64,000 nt of DNA, from NCBI RefSeq assembly GCF_000025345.1, contig NC_013757.1, positions 2,666,001 through 2,730,000 of the forward strand. Reading direction: 5' to 3'. This document shows, piece after piece, positions 26,084 to 34,391 of this stretch (within the stretch, counting starts at the first letter, position 1; each line of letters opens with the position of its first letter). The notes beneath the pieces are model-generated. The model worked only from the letters and a program-made list of their open reading frames with translations. It searched no databases and was not told where the DNA came from. The position numbers and the translations under genes are program-made. The stretch comes from Geodermatophilus obscurus DSM 43160 (GTDB lineage: Bacteria > Actinomycetota > Actinomycetes > Mycobacteriales > Geodermatophilaceae).

Positions 26084-27170
26084 TAGGCGACCAGGTCGCG
26101 CTCGCGTTCACGACGGCTGCGCACGACGAAGAAGGCGACCGAGACCCACAGCACCCCGAAGCCCCAGAGCGCCGCCCATGTCCGAGGCCGCTGGCGGACC
26201 AGGACGTAGCCGTTGAGGAACTGCAGCGGCAGCAGCGCGAACACGAGCAGCTCCATGCCGCCGACGGCCAGGACGGCGAGGAACGTGTCCAGGGTGAGCA
26301 GGGCGAAGCCGGCTCCTGTTCGCCCGCGGCCCGGCCCACCGCGACCGACACGAACCAGGCAACCAGACTCATCCCGAGTAGGGACGTCATGACCCGTGCC
26401 ACGACGCCTGCTCGTGCCTCGCGTCGAGGTTGCGCACCATGTCGCCCGCCACCCCGAAGAAGACGCCCGGGACGAGGTGACCCAGGCGCGAGATCAAGAC
26501 GCAGACGATCGAGAAGGCGATCTGGCCCGGGAACACCTGCCACGTGAGCGATGCCTCCGGGACGTGGCGTCGTACGTAGGCGCGCGCTTGCAGGTTGGCG
26601 TTGGCGACGATGGCCGCGAAGCCCAGCATCGTGCCGACCGCGAACGGGACCGCGCCAAGACGCCCCGGGAACCCGGGATCGAGGATCCAGTGCACGACGG
26701 CGGCCGCCACCACGGAGGTGGCCGTGAGGCCGAGCAGCCGCCGCCCGCGACGGGGGCCAACACCCGGAGCGGTCCGGCCCACCGACTGAGGAATGCGACG
26801 ATGGTGGCCCGGTTGGCCTTCACCGTGGAGTTGAACAACCGCGCAGGGAAGCCGAGCGACGCGACCAACAGGACACGGATGCCGATCGACCGCGCCACGT
26901 CCACCGGCTCGAGGAAGAGCTGGTCTGGCCGGCGCACGAAGGCGGACACCGGCGAACGCTCCGGCTTGTCCTCCGCAGCGAGCGTCCCGTCGACAACAGC
27001 TCTGGGACGTCGTCGTCGCCCTCCCCGCCGCCGGGGCCGGGCGCCGCCTCGACCGGATCGTCGGGAGATGGCTCGGCGGTCACGTCCGGCACGGGGGACG
27101 GTGAGGTCGACGGTGCCGGTCGACCACGATCACCGCGGAGCCCTTGTCGCAGGGAATCGGGCATTCCCCG
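26084..27170 (-). pseudogene. multi-pass membrane protein, several frameshifts
   Basis: Homology-like blocks fall in three frames: a Pro/Ser/Asp-rich N-terminal linker (near 27090), ASLGFPARLFNSTVKANRAT (near 26850), hydrophobic spans LLGLTATSVVAAAVVHWILD and TMLGFAAIVANANLQARAYV, then VFPGQIAFSIVCVLISRLGH and LGMSLVAWFVSVAVG, ending WVSVAFFVVRSRRERER. It looks like an integral membrane protein with about eight spans of the kind carrying an FPAxLFNST motif. Several shifts make it non-functional as read. No function known to me. Confidence 0.55.
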
Positions 27171-27289
27171 CGACAACCCACACCCCACGGGGCCCGGCAC
27201 GCCGGAGCCTGACGCTGTACCTCCAAACCGGATGATCTTGGTCGGTGTGGCTGCGGCCCACGCTCAGAGCCTCGGGGCCGTCCAGACCG

Positions 27290-27318
27290 TTGACGGACCC
27301 CCGCTCCGAACGTAGTTT
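27290..27318 (+). promoter_or_regulatory. sigma-70-type promoter
   Basis: TTGACG and TAGTTT are separated by exactly 17 bases, about 40 bases upstream of the membrane-protein ATG at 27361. Confidence 0.5.
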
Positions 27319-27360
27319 CCTTGTCGTCAAGTACTTCAACCGAGAGGGCGGGGACGGGCG

Positions 27361-27792
27361 ATGGAACCGACGAAGCAGGATGCCGAAGCCATGCTGAGAG
27401 ACGCAGGACAGGTCGGGACCGCGGTACGGGCCCGAGCCCCGCGGGAGTACCCGCTGTACGTGGCGGCGGGCGCCACGATCGTGCTCCTCGGGGCCGCCGT
27501 GGACCTCAACATCGCCGGCGGGGCGGCCAGCGTGGTGGGCACAGTCCTCGTGGTGGTGGCTCTCGCCGTCATGGTGGTCACCAACGGCGCGTACTACCTC
27601 CGGTACCGGAAGGTGCGGGCGCGGAGCACCCCGATGCGGGTGGAGTGGGCGCTGGGGCTGTGTGCCGCCGCCGCCTACTTCGCCCTCGGGACCCTGCTCG
27701 ACGGCACCATCGGCTTCTCCTTCACCCTGGGGGGCCTGGTGGGCGCCGTGCCGTTCCTGCTGTGGGCCCAGCGGCTCCGGCGCGCCGCATGA
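27361..27792 (+). CDS. small integral membrane protein, 143 aa
   Basis: Cytoplasmic N-terminus of about 30 residues, then two paired hydrophobic regions: YVAAGATIVLLGAAVDLNI with VVGTVLVVVALAVMVVTNGA, and WALGLCAAAAYFALGTLLDG with FSFTLGGLVGAVPFLLWA, four spans in total. A basic linker (RYRKVRARSTPMR) lies between the pairs. It overlaps the winged-helix gene by ATGA, an arrangement common for PadR/MarR-like regulators with a small membrane partner. Molecular role unknown. Confidence 0.78.
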   Translation: MEPTKQDAEAMLRDAGQVGTAVRARAPREYPLYVAAGATIVLLGAAVDLNIAGGAASVVGTVLVVVALAVMVVTNGAYYLRYRKVRARSTPMRVEWALGLCAAAAYFALGTLLDGTIGFSFTLGGLVGAVPFLLWAQRLRRAA

Positions 27793-28103
27793 CCGGGCAC
27801 CCGCGGGCGCGCCTCGACGACCTGGTCCACCAGCCGGTGCGCTTCTCCCTACTCGCCGGCCTGGCCCAGGCCGACGAACTGGAGTTCCGGTTCCTCCGCG
27901 ACACCCTCCAGATCAGCGACTCGCTCCTGTCCCGCCAGGCCTCGACCCTCGAACAGGCCGGGTACATCGCCATCCGCAAAGGCCACGTCGGCAAATGGCC
28001 CCGCACCTGGCTCAAACTCACCCCCGAAGGCCGCGCCGCCTTCAACGACCACCTCAACACGCTGCGCGAGATCGTCGAAACCCCGACCGGTGCCTCAACC
28101 TGA
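27789..28103 (+). CDS. winged-helix transcriptional regulator, 104 aa
   Basis: A MarR-like single-domain regulator: RLDDLVHQPVRFSLLAGLAQ, then LEFRFLRDTLQISDSLLSRQ, ASTLEQAGYIAIRKGHVGKW and PRTWLKLTPEGRAAFNDHL. The wing residues and the PEGRAAF end are typical of the DUF transcriptional-regulator (HTH_27) type. Translationally coupled to the upstream membrane protein. Its last codons abut a broken IS630 fragment, but the protein looks complete. It probably controls its own operon from the promoter at 27290. Confidence 0.82.
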   Translation: MTGHPRARLDDLVHQPVRFSLLAGLAQADELEFRFLRDTLQISDSLLSRQASTLEQAGYIAIRKGHVGKWPRTWLKLTPEGRAAFNDHLNTLREIVETPTGAST

Positions 28104-28470
28104 CAGCGGTCCCCGATCCCCAGATGCTTGCCCAGCAGCCGCGAGGACCAGTGCGTGACTCCCAGCTTCGCCGGCGGGGACTCCAGTGTCGCCGCGATGA
28201 TCGCGCATCATCGACCACCTTGGGTCGTCCGCTGCGTTGCTCGTCGTCAAGGCCGGCGAGGCCGTGCGCAGCGAACCGGTCACGCCACTTGATCACCGTT
28301 GAGCGCGAGACCCCCACCAGCCGTGCCGCGCCGGAGGTCCCAGGCCCGTCAGCCACCGCGAGCACGATCCGTGCCCGCTCCACATGACCAGCCGGGACAG
28401 TACGAGATCGCGTCCAGGACACCGAAGTCGCGCGATCCTCATCACTGATCGACAAAGTCGATGACGGCAT
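28100..28470 (-). pseudogene. IS630-family transposase, N-terminal remnant
   Basis: The helix-turn-helix region reads RARIVLAVADGPGTSGAARL, VGVSRSTVIKWRDRFAAHGL and AGLDDEQRSGRPKVVDDA. It then shifts frame, and the DDE catalytic domain is missing. Differs from the two IS630 elements at 39.6 and 52.3 kb. Confidence 0.7.
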
Positions 28471-28563
28471 GCGTCATCGTCCTAACCACCAAACTGTAAA
28501 TCAACTAATGACGCGCGACACTAGTGGAAGGAGGACTGCTGCACGGATTGGTGACAGGTTGGG

Positions 28564-29451
28564 TCAGGCAGCCTGAGCTGCAGGCGTGTGGGTGATGGTC
28601 TCGTACTCGATGGGCGTCAGGCGACCGAGAGCCTCTTGGCGGTGCCGCCGGTGGTAGGTCCGTTCGATCCAGGTGACGATCGCGATCCGCAACTCCTTGC
28701 GGGTGGCCCAAGAGCGGCGGTCGAGCACGTTCCTCTGCAGCAGCGCGAAGAAGCTCTCCATGGCGGCGTTGTCCCCGGCTGCGCCGACCCGGCCCATCGA
28801 GCCGGACAGCTGGTGGCGGTTCAAGGCGTGGACGAGCTTCCGGCTGCGAAATTGCGATCCGCGGTCCGAATGCACGATGCAGCCGGCCACCACGGCTCCG
28901 TCGGCTGCCCTCCGGGCGACGGCGTTGTCGATCGCGGTGACGGCCAGCCGGGACTTCATCCGTGAGTCGATGGAGTAGCCGATAATGCGGTTGGAGTGCA
29001 CGTCCTTGACCGCGCACAGGTAGAGCTTGCCCTCGCCGGTGCGGTGCTCGGTGATGTCGGTCAGCCACAGCCGGTTGGGCGCCGCGGCAGTGAAGACGCG
29101 GTTGACCTGGTCGTCGTGGACCGGTGGGCCGGGACGACCGCCCTTGCCCCGGCGGGGCTTGCCGGACGCGCTCCACCACTGGTTGGCCGAGCAGATCGCC
29201 CAGGCGGTCCGGCCAGTCATCGGTTGCCCGTTCGCAGCGGCTTCGTCGACGAGGAGCCGGTAGCCGAACTCCGGGTCGTCGCGGTGGGCGTCGAACAGCG
29301 CGTTGGCTCGGTAGGCCCGGGCCAGCTCGCCGGCGGTGACCGGGTCGGCCAGCCACCGGTAGTAGGGCTGGCGGGCGAGCTTGAGGACCCGGCACGTCAC
29401 CGCGACGGGGATCCCGTCGCCGGCGAGCTCACGGACGAGCGGGTAGATCAT
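28564..29451 (-). CDS. IS3-family transposase OrfB, DDE integrase domain
   Basis: HTH_21 region (ARQPYYRWLADPVTAGELAR) and rve integrase core: WLTDITEHRTGEGKLYLCAV (first Asp), CIVHSDRGSQFRSRKLVHAL (second Asp) and GDNAAMESFFALLQRNVL (Glu). OrfB begins at an ATG overlapping the orfA stop; the AAAATGA sequence is the usual -1 slippage site producing the OrfAB transposase. All catalytic residues are present, so the element is probably active. Confidence 0.9.
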   Translation of the reverse strand: MIYPLVRELAGDGIPVAVTCRVLKLARQPYYRWLADPVTAGELARAYRANALFDAHRDDPEFGYRLLVDEAAANGQPMTGRTAWAICSANQWWSASGKPRRGKGGRPGPPVHDDQVNRVFTAAAPNRLWLTDITEHRTGEGKLYLCAVKDVHSNRIIGYSIDSRMKSRLAVTAIDNAVARRAADGAVVAGCIVHSDRGSQFRSRKLVHALNRHQLSGSMGRVGAAGDNAAMESFFALLQRNVLDRRSWATRKELRIAIVTWIERTYHRRHRQEALGRLTPIEYETITHTPAAQAA

Positions 29452-29750
29452 TTTCCCGGCAGGTTCGCCTGCGACAGGTAGGCCGCAGCTCGGCGCAAGA
29501 CCTCGTTCTCCTGCTCGAACAGCCGGATCCGCTCGCGCGCCTCCCGCAGGTCCGCGTTGTCCGCGGCAGTCGTTTCGGGCTTGACCCCGTCCTCGACGTC
29601 GGCGGCCTTCATCCAGTTCGTCAGGCACGACTCGCTGGTCCCGAAGTCGGCCGCGATCTGCTTCAGGTGCTGGCCCGGCTCACGGTTGCGAGCGACGTCC
29701 ACGACGTCGTCGCGGAACTCCTTGGGATAGGGCTTGGGCACGGTGAACAT
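29448..29750 (-). CDS. IS3-family transposase OrfA, 100 aa
   Basis: HTH_Tnp_1 protein: PKPYPKEFRDDVVDVARNRE, QIAADFGTSESCLTNWMKAA and a leucine-zipper-like helix RERIRLFEQENEVLRRAAAY. Start ATG at 29750. The 3' end overlaps OrfB and supplies the N-terminus of the frameshift product. Confidence 0.9.
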   Translation of the reverse strand: MFTVPKPYPKEFRDDVVDVARNREPGQHLKQIAADFGTSESCLTNWMKAADVEDGVKPETTAADNADLREARERIRLFEQENEVLRRAAAYLSQANLPGK

Positions 29751-29839
29751 CCTTCCAGCGGCACCTCTCGGCACCACAGATCAGATGTCATCTCCCCGTG
29801 CAGCAGTCCCAAGGTCGTTGCGGGCTCGGTGGCTGCGCG

Positions 29840-30772
29840 TCAGAAGCCGACTGCGTCGCGGCCCTTGAGCTGGAGGATCTCGCGTGCCTCGTCGGGAGTC
29901 GCAATCTCCAGGTTTAGCGCCTCGAGGATGGTCCTGATGCGAGTCACCTGCTCGGCGTTGCTCTCCGCGAGCTGCCCGGGACCGATCCACAGGGAGTCCT
30001 CGAGACCGACCCGCACGTGCGAACCCATCGCCGCACCGATGCTGGCGAGGGACATCTGACTGCGTCCCGCGCCCAGGATCGACCACTGGTAGCCGTTGCC
30101 GAGCAGCCGGTCAGCCGTGCGCCGCATGTGCGCCAGGTCTTCCGGGTGCGCGCCGATCCCGCCGAGGAGGCCGAACACCGACTGCACGAACAGGGGTCCG
30201 TCAGTAAGGCCGCGACCATGGAAGTGCGCCAGGTTGTACAGGTGCGAGATGTCGTAGCACTCGAACTCGAACCGGGTCCCGTTGCTCCGGCCGACCTCGA
30301 GGATGGTCTCGATGTCGGCGAACGTGTTCTTGAAGACCAGGTCGCGGCTCTTCTCCAGCCCTTGGCGCTCCCACTCGTACTCGAACTCCTTGAAGCGCTC
30401 GAGCATTGGGTAGAGCCCGAAGTTCATCGACCCCATGTTCAGGGAGGCGAGCTCGGGCTTGAACTCCATGGCCGGACGCATGCGCTCGGCCACCGTCATG
30501 TGCGGGGAGCCGCCGGTGGTCAGGTTGATCACCGCATCGGTGTTCCGCTTGAGCTGATCGAGGATCGGCACGAAGTGCTCGGGGTTCTGGGAGGGGCGCC
30601 CGTCGAGCGGGTCACGAGCGTGCATGTGGACGATGGCAGCACCTGCCTCCGCGGCGCCGATGGCGGCTTCCGCGATCTCCTGGGGGGACACCGGCAGGTA
30701 CTTCGACATCGATGGTGTGTGGATGGCGCCGGTGACGGCGCTGGTGATGATCACCTTGCGTGCATGTGGCAT
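29840..30772 (-). CDS. 3-keto-5-aminohexanoate cleavage (BKACE/DUF849) family enzyme, 310 aa
   Basis: TIM-barrel beta-keto-acid cleavage enzyme: RKVIITSAVTGAIHTPSMSK, AGAAIVHMHARDPLDGRPSQ (metal-binding HxH, residues about 49-51), INLTTGGSPHMTVAERM and EDSLWIGPGQLAESNAEQV near the C-terminus. BKACE enzymes transfer the acetyl part of a beta-keto acid to acetyl-CoA, releasing acetoacetyl-CoA; substrates vary widely. The complete 310-residue length is normal. It now stands alone between an IS3 element and noncoding DNA. Interestingly an acetoacetate-decarboxylase-type gene lies at 63 kb, but nothing links the two directly. Confidence 0.87.
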   Translation of the reverse strand: MPHARKVIITSAVTGAIHTPSMSKYLPVSPQEIAEAAIGAAEAGAAIVHMHARDPLDGRPSQNPEHFVPILDQLKRNTDAVINLTTGGSPHMTVAERMRPAMEFKPELASLNMGSMNFGLYPMLERFKEFEYEWERQGLEKSRDLVFKNTFADIETILEVGRSNGTRFEFECYDISHLYNLAHFHGRGLTDGPLFVQSVFGLLGGIGAHPEDLAHMRRTADRLLGNGYQWSILGAGRSQMSLASIGAAMGSHVRVGLEDSLWIGPGQLAESNAEQVTRIRTILEALNLEIATPDEAREILQLKGRDAVGF

Positions 30773-30816
30773 GACAGACTTCTCTCTGAGTAGACGGTGG
30801 CGTTGTTCCGGTCGGC

Positions 30817-30847
30817 CCGGCGGCGTCTGCAGGACAGACGCCGCCGG
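30817..30847. terminator. 13-bp perfect hairpin upstream of the BKACE gene
   Basis: CCGGCGGCGTCTG and its complement enclose CAGGA. It lies 45 bases upstream of the BKACE ATG. It could be the terminator of a lost neighbour or an RNA structure in the 5' leader. Confidence 0.5.
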
Positions 30848-31021
30848 ACCAGCCGTCGTGACACCGGTGACTAGGGGTACGAGTCGCCTGCAAAGCGCGG
30901 CTCGGGAACGCCGGTGACGCCTAGTGCCGCGCCCAGCAACGTTCGCCCCTGAAGGCGGCTCCGGAGACAGCGGCGCACGTCGCGACCTGTCCCACCGAGT
31001 GAGGGGTTCTGGTAGTGCCCG

Positions 31022-31207
31022 CTAACCGTCGCCGTCACCGCCGTCCCCTAAGTCACTGAAGCCAGTGCTCCAGTCGGGCGGGGGTTCTGCTGGCCTGGCT
31101 GGGTGAAGAGCGATCGTCTCTTCGAGCGCTACAGGCTCCGGCAAGTGCTGATAGCTGGGGCTGCCGCTGTCAGGCCAGCGTGTACGAGCGTCGTCCGGTG
31201 CTGTCAT
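31022..31207 (-). CDS. hypothetical protein, 61 aa
   Basis: ATG at 31207 has AAGGGTGACGG upstream. Acidic, Pro-rich sequence MTAPDDARTRWPDSGSPSYQ to DWSTGFSDLGDGGDGDG, with no membrane span or known motif. Codon use is GC-typical. Might be real; unrecognised. Confidence 0.4.
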   Translation of the reverse strand: MTAPDDARTRWPDSGSPSYQHLPEPVALEETIALHPARPAEPPPDWSTGFSDLGDGGDGDG

Positions 31208-31290
31208 GACCGTCACCCTTCGCCATCCGGAGTGTGGCGTCGACAGTCCGCGCCGCATAGGCGGGGCGAACGTTGGCGGCCGGGGTACTA

Positions 31291-32701
31291 GTAGTGCTTC
31301 GTTAGGTCTTGCCTGGCCTGCGTTCGCGCGCTGCCATGGAGGCATGACTCCGGGGGAGCTGGCCGCCGTGCGCGGTCGGTTGGAGGAGTTCGCGCCGAAG
31401 TGTTCGCGCCGCTGACCCGCGTTGATCAGCGGGACAAGGGCGCCACCTACGTGCGTGGGTTGCTGCTGGACGGGCGGCGCAAGTCGATGCAGCCGATGGC
31501 CGCGCGCCTCGGGGTGGACGAGCAGGGGCTGCAGCAGTTCGTCTCTTCCTCCACCTGGGCGGTGGAGCCGGTGCGCGAGCGACTGGCCCGCCGCGCGGTC
31601 GAGGTGATCGCCCCGGATGCGTGAGTGGTCGACGACACGGGCTTCCCGAAGGAGGGCACCGCCTCGCCGGGGGTGGCCCGGCAGTACTCCGGCACGCTGG
31701 GCAAGGTCGGCAACTGCCAGATCGGAGTCAGCGTCTGCGCGGTCACCGACACCGCCTCCCGCCCGCTTTCCTGGCGGCTGTTCCTCCCCGCGGGCTGGGA
31801 CGACCTCGAGGCCGCGACGCAGGAGGCGGCCGCGGCAGTCCGGGCCCGGCGCGAGCGCGCCGGCATCCCCGACGATGCCCGGCACCGGGAGAAGTGGCGG
31901 CTGGCCATCGACATGCTCGATGAGCTGACCGGCTGGGGGCTGGCCCCGCCGGTGGTGGTCGCCGATTCCGGCTACGGCACCACCACCGCCTTTCGTGAGG
32001 CGTTGACCGCCCGCGACCGGCCCTACGTGTGCCAGGTCACCGGCGACCTGACCGCGCACCCAGCCGACGCAGTTCCGAACCTGGTCGCCTACTCCGGGCT
32101 CGGGCCGCGCCCGAAGCCGCGCTATCGCACCCGCCCGACCGGGCTCCGCGAGCACGTGCGGCCGCCGGCCATGACGCCGCCGAGCAGGTCACCTGGCGGG
32201 AGGGCTCCCGCGGGCCAATGACCTCGGCCTTCCTGGCGCTACGAGTCCGCCCCGCCGGCCGCCGCCTGACCGGGCGGCTGGGCGCTGACGGTTCCCTGCC
32301 GCCGGTGTGGTTGCTGGCCGAGTGGCCTCCGGAGGCCGCCGAGCCCACCAACTACTGGCTCTCGACCCTGCCGGAGGGCACCGAGTTGGCCGAGATGGTC
32401 CGGCTGGCCAAGATCCGCTGGCGCATCGAGCACGACTACCGCGAGCTGAAGACCGGCCTGGGTCTGGACCACTTCGAGGGCCGCACCTGGCGCGGCTGGC
32501 ACCGCCACGTCACTCTGGTCACCGTCGCCCAGCTGTTCCTCACCCAGCTGCGCAGCGACGCAAAAGCGGCTACGCCGGCCTGAGCTTCTACGCGGTCCTC
32601 CGCGACCTCCAGGCCTTGCTGGCGACCTGGACCGGCACCTGCATCGTCTGCGGACAACGCATCAACAGCCACGCTCGAGCGCCGACCTAACGAAGCACTA
32701 C
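31291..32701 (+). mobile_element. IS701-type insertion sequence (copy 1)
   Basis: Inverted repeats GTAGTGCTTCGTTAGGTC (31291) and its complement (32684-32701) bound a broken transposase. ACTA precedes the left end and also follows the next element at 35652, so the two may have been nested in one ACTA target. It directly abuts IS701 copy 2. Confidence 0.8.
31344..32583 (+). pseudogene. IS701-family transposase, multiple lesions
   Basis: DDE_5-type transposase: MTPGELAAVRGRLEEFA, a one-base loss, VFAPLTRVDQRDKGATYVRG, then TGA in place of a Trp codon at 31622. Next come VVDDTGFPKEGTASPGVARQ (catalytic Asp block), VVVADSGYGTTTAFREALTA and, after another shift near 32170, LAKIRWRIEHDYRELKTGLG (Glu). 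At least two frame breaks and a stop make it inactive. Confidence 0.85.
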
Positions 32702-32718
32702 TGGCACTGCAACGGCAG

Positions 32719-32916
32719 TTATGGCGGTGCTTGTCCGCGGGCCCGGTAGTGGGCGGCGCGGGCTTGGGCTTGGCGTCGTCGGCGCCACCAGGACCAGTCG
32801 GCGGCGTGGTCGAGGTCGGGCCGCGGTCTGCGGATGAGGGTGTTGAGCAGGCGCCGGAGTTCGGGCACGGTCAGCGCGATGAGCTGCTCGCTTCCGACTG
32901 CGGAGCCCCCTTATCT
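32719..32916 (-). pseudogene. IS701 transposase, C-terminal part (separated by IS110)
   Basis: Minus-strand frame GSAVGSEQLIALTVPELRRL, DLDHAADWSWWRRRRQAQAR and AAHYRARGQAPP to a TAA at 32719, the usual Trp/Arg-rich end of IS701 transposases. Joining it to the upstream part at the shared ATCT needs one extra G in a G run, another single-base discrepancy. Confidence 0.75.
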
Positions 32917-33350
32917 GTGGAGGGACCCCCGGTCAACCGGTCCGTTGTTCTTGGCCTCCTCCGTCGGCCTGGGGCGGTGTCGGTCCGCTGCCGCGGTCAA
33001 GGTGGAGCGCCCGTGGACGAACGACCTTGACCGCGGCGAGGACCGGCCCATGCTGCTCGCCGCGGAGGAGGACGGGGTCAGGAGTTCAGGTCACGGGCGG
33101 CTCCCGTTCCGGCGCGGTGGCCGGTGGTTGGCTGGCATCCGGGTGGGGTGCGCGGGCGCCCAGCCTTATCTCGGTGCACGGAGCCGTCGGTGCTGCTCCG
33201 GCGACATGATGATCGATGGGGTGTCCCGGCAGGGTGCGGCCGCTCGGTCTTTTGAGGCCGGTCGCGATCAGGCGCGCCGGCAGGGGCTCGGGCAGGAGCA
33301 GGCCGCGGGCATCGGTGGGTGGGCTGATGCGCGCACCCGGCCTCGGATGG
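32917..33350 (-). other. long 3' noncoding segment of the IS110-family element (candidate guide-RNA region)
   Basis: About 430 bp between the transposase stop and the element end hold no supported gene. IS110-family elements encode a structured guide (bridge/seek) RNA in a noncoding end; in the IS1111-type layout it lies downstream of the transposase. This is inferred from position only; I did not identify the RNA boundaries. Confidence 0.35.
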
Positions 33351-34391
33351 TCAGACCGGAGCGAGGGCCTCATCACCGAGCGCCCGCAGGGTGTGGTGCG
33401 CCCGCCGGGCGATCTTGCGGGCGACCGAGAGTGCCGCCCGGTTGCCGCCGAGCCGGTCGGCGACCTGCCGGTAGTAGGCGTGATCCGGGGAGCCGGGGCG
33501 GGCGGCGCACTTGGCCGCCTCGAACAGCGCCCAGCGCAGCAGCGGCGAGCCCTGCCGCGATAGATGCCCCGGTGGGCGCTTGCCGTCGGAGGAGTAGACG
33601 GTGATGTCCAGCCCGGTGTGCCGGACCGCCTTGCGGGACGCGGAGAAGCGTCGGGTGTCGCCGAGCTCGGCCCACAGCGCCACCGCGGTGATCGGCCCGA
33701 CCCCGTATTGGGCCTGCAGCGCCCGGCAGCCGGGCTGGCGGCGGGCGAACACCGCGATCTGCTTGCGCAGCGGAGCCAGCTCCGCGTCCAGGGCGTCCAG
33801 GATGCGCAGCGCCGCGGCGACCGCCTCCCGCCCCGCCGAAGACAGCTCTTCGGCTGCCTCGAGCCGCTGGCGGTTGCCCGCCCCGAGCAGATCGCCTGCG
33901 ATCGCCGCGGCGCCCTGGTGCAGCAGGATGGCGTGGATGCGCTGGACCCAGGCGGTGTGCTCCTCACGCAGGTCGCGGAACAGCTGCAGCCGGGCGCGCA
34001 TCTCGCACACCTGCTCCGGCGGAATCCACGACTCCGGCAGCCGCCCGCCGGCCAGCAGCTCGCGCAGGTGCCGGGCGTCGGTCCGGTCGGTCTTCGCCCG
34101 CCGCTTCGGGCCGCGGGCGGCCGCGGTGTCGGCCGGCTCGGCCAGATGTGCCTCGATCCCGGCACGGCGCAGCTCCTCCACCACGAACCGCCAGCCGGTG
34201 CAGGCCTCCACCGCGAACGCCGCCGGCGAGTCGGCGACGGTGTCCTGCAGCCAGCGGCGCAGCAGCATCCGGTCGGCCGGGGCGATCCGGCCGCGCCGGG
34301 TCTGGCCGCTGCGCTCATCGAGGTAGTCAAAGGTGATCTGCCGCCGGTGAACGTCCAATCCACCTACGATCCGCATCGGGGGCCTCCTCAC
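33351..34391 (-). CDS. IS110-family transposase (DEDD), 346 aa
   Basis: N-terminal RuvC-like DEDD domain: IVGGLDVHRRQITFDYLDER (first Asp), AFAVEACTGWRFVVEELRRA (Glu) and AKTDRTDARHLRELLAGGRL (Asp pair). C-terminal transposase_20 domain: QAQYGVGPITAVALWAELGD, then VRHTGLDITVYSSDGKR with the region of the catalytic Ser. Full length and uninterrupted, so the element may be active. These enzymes insert without inverted repeats, guided by an element-encoded RNA. Confidence 0.88.
   Translation of the reverse strand: MRRPPMRIVGGLDVHRRQITFDYLDERSGQTRRGRIAPADRMLLRRWLQDTVADSPAAFAVEACTGWRFVVEELRRAGIEAHLAEPADTAAARGPKRRAKTDRTDARHLRELLAGGRLPESWIPPEQVCEMRARLQLFRDLREEHTAWVQRIHAILLHQGAAAIAGDLLGAGNRQRLEAAEELSSAGREAVAAALRILDALDAELAPLRKQIAVFARRQPGCRALQAQYGVGPITAVALWAELGDTRRFSASRKAVRHTGLDITVYSSDGKRPPGHLSRQGSPLLRWALFEAAKCAARPGSPDHAYYRQVADRLGGNRAALSVARKIARRAHHTLRALGDEALAPV

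Larger units (their letters stand above)
28532..29810 (-). mobile_element. IS3-family insertion sequence, about 1.28 kb
   Basis: Terminal inverted repeats share GGACTGCTGCACGG (28533-28546 and complement at 29796-29809). AAGG lies directly outside both ends (28528-28531, 29811-29814), a plausible target duplication. Contains orfA and orfB with a -1 frameshift overlap; appears complete. Confidence 0.88.
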
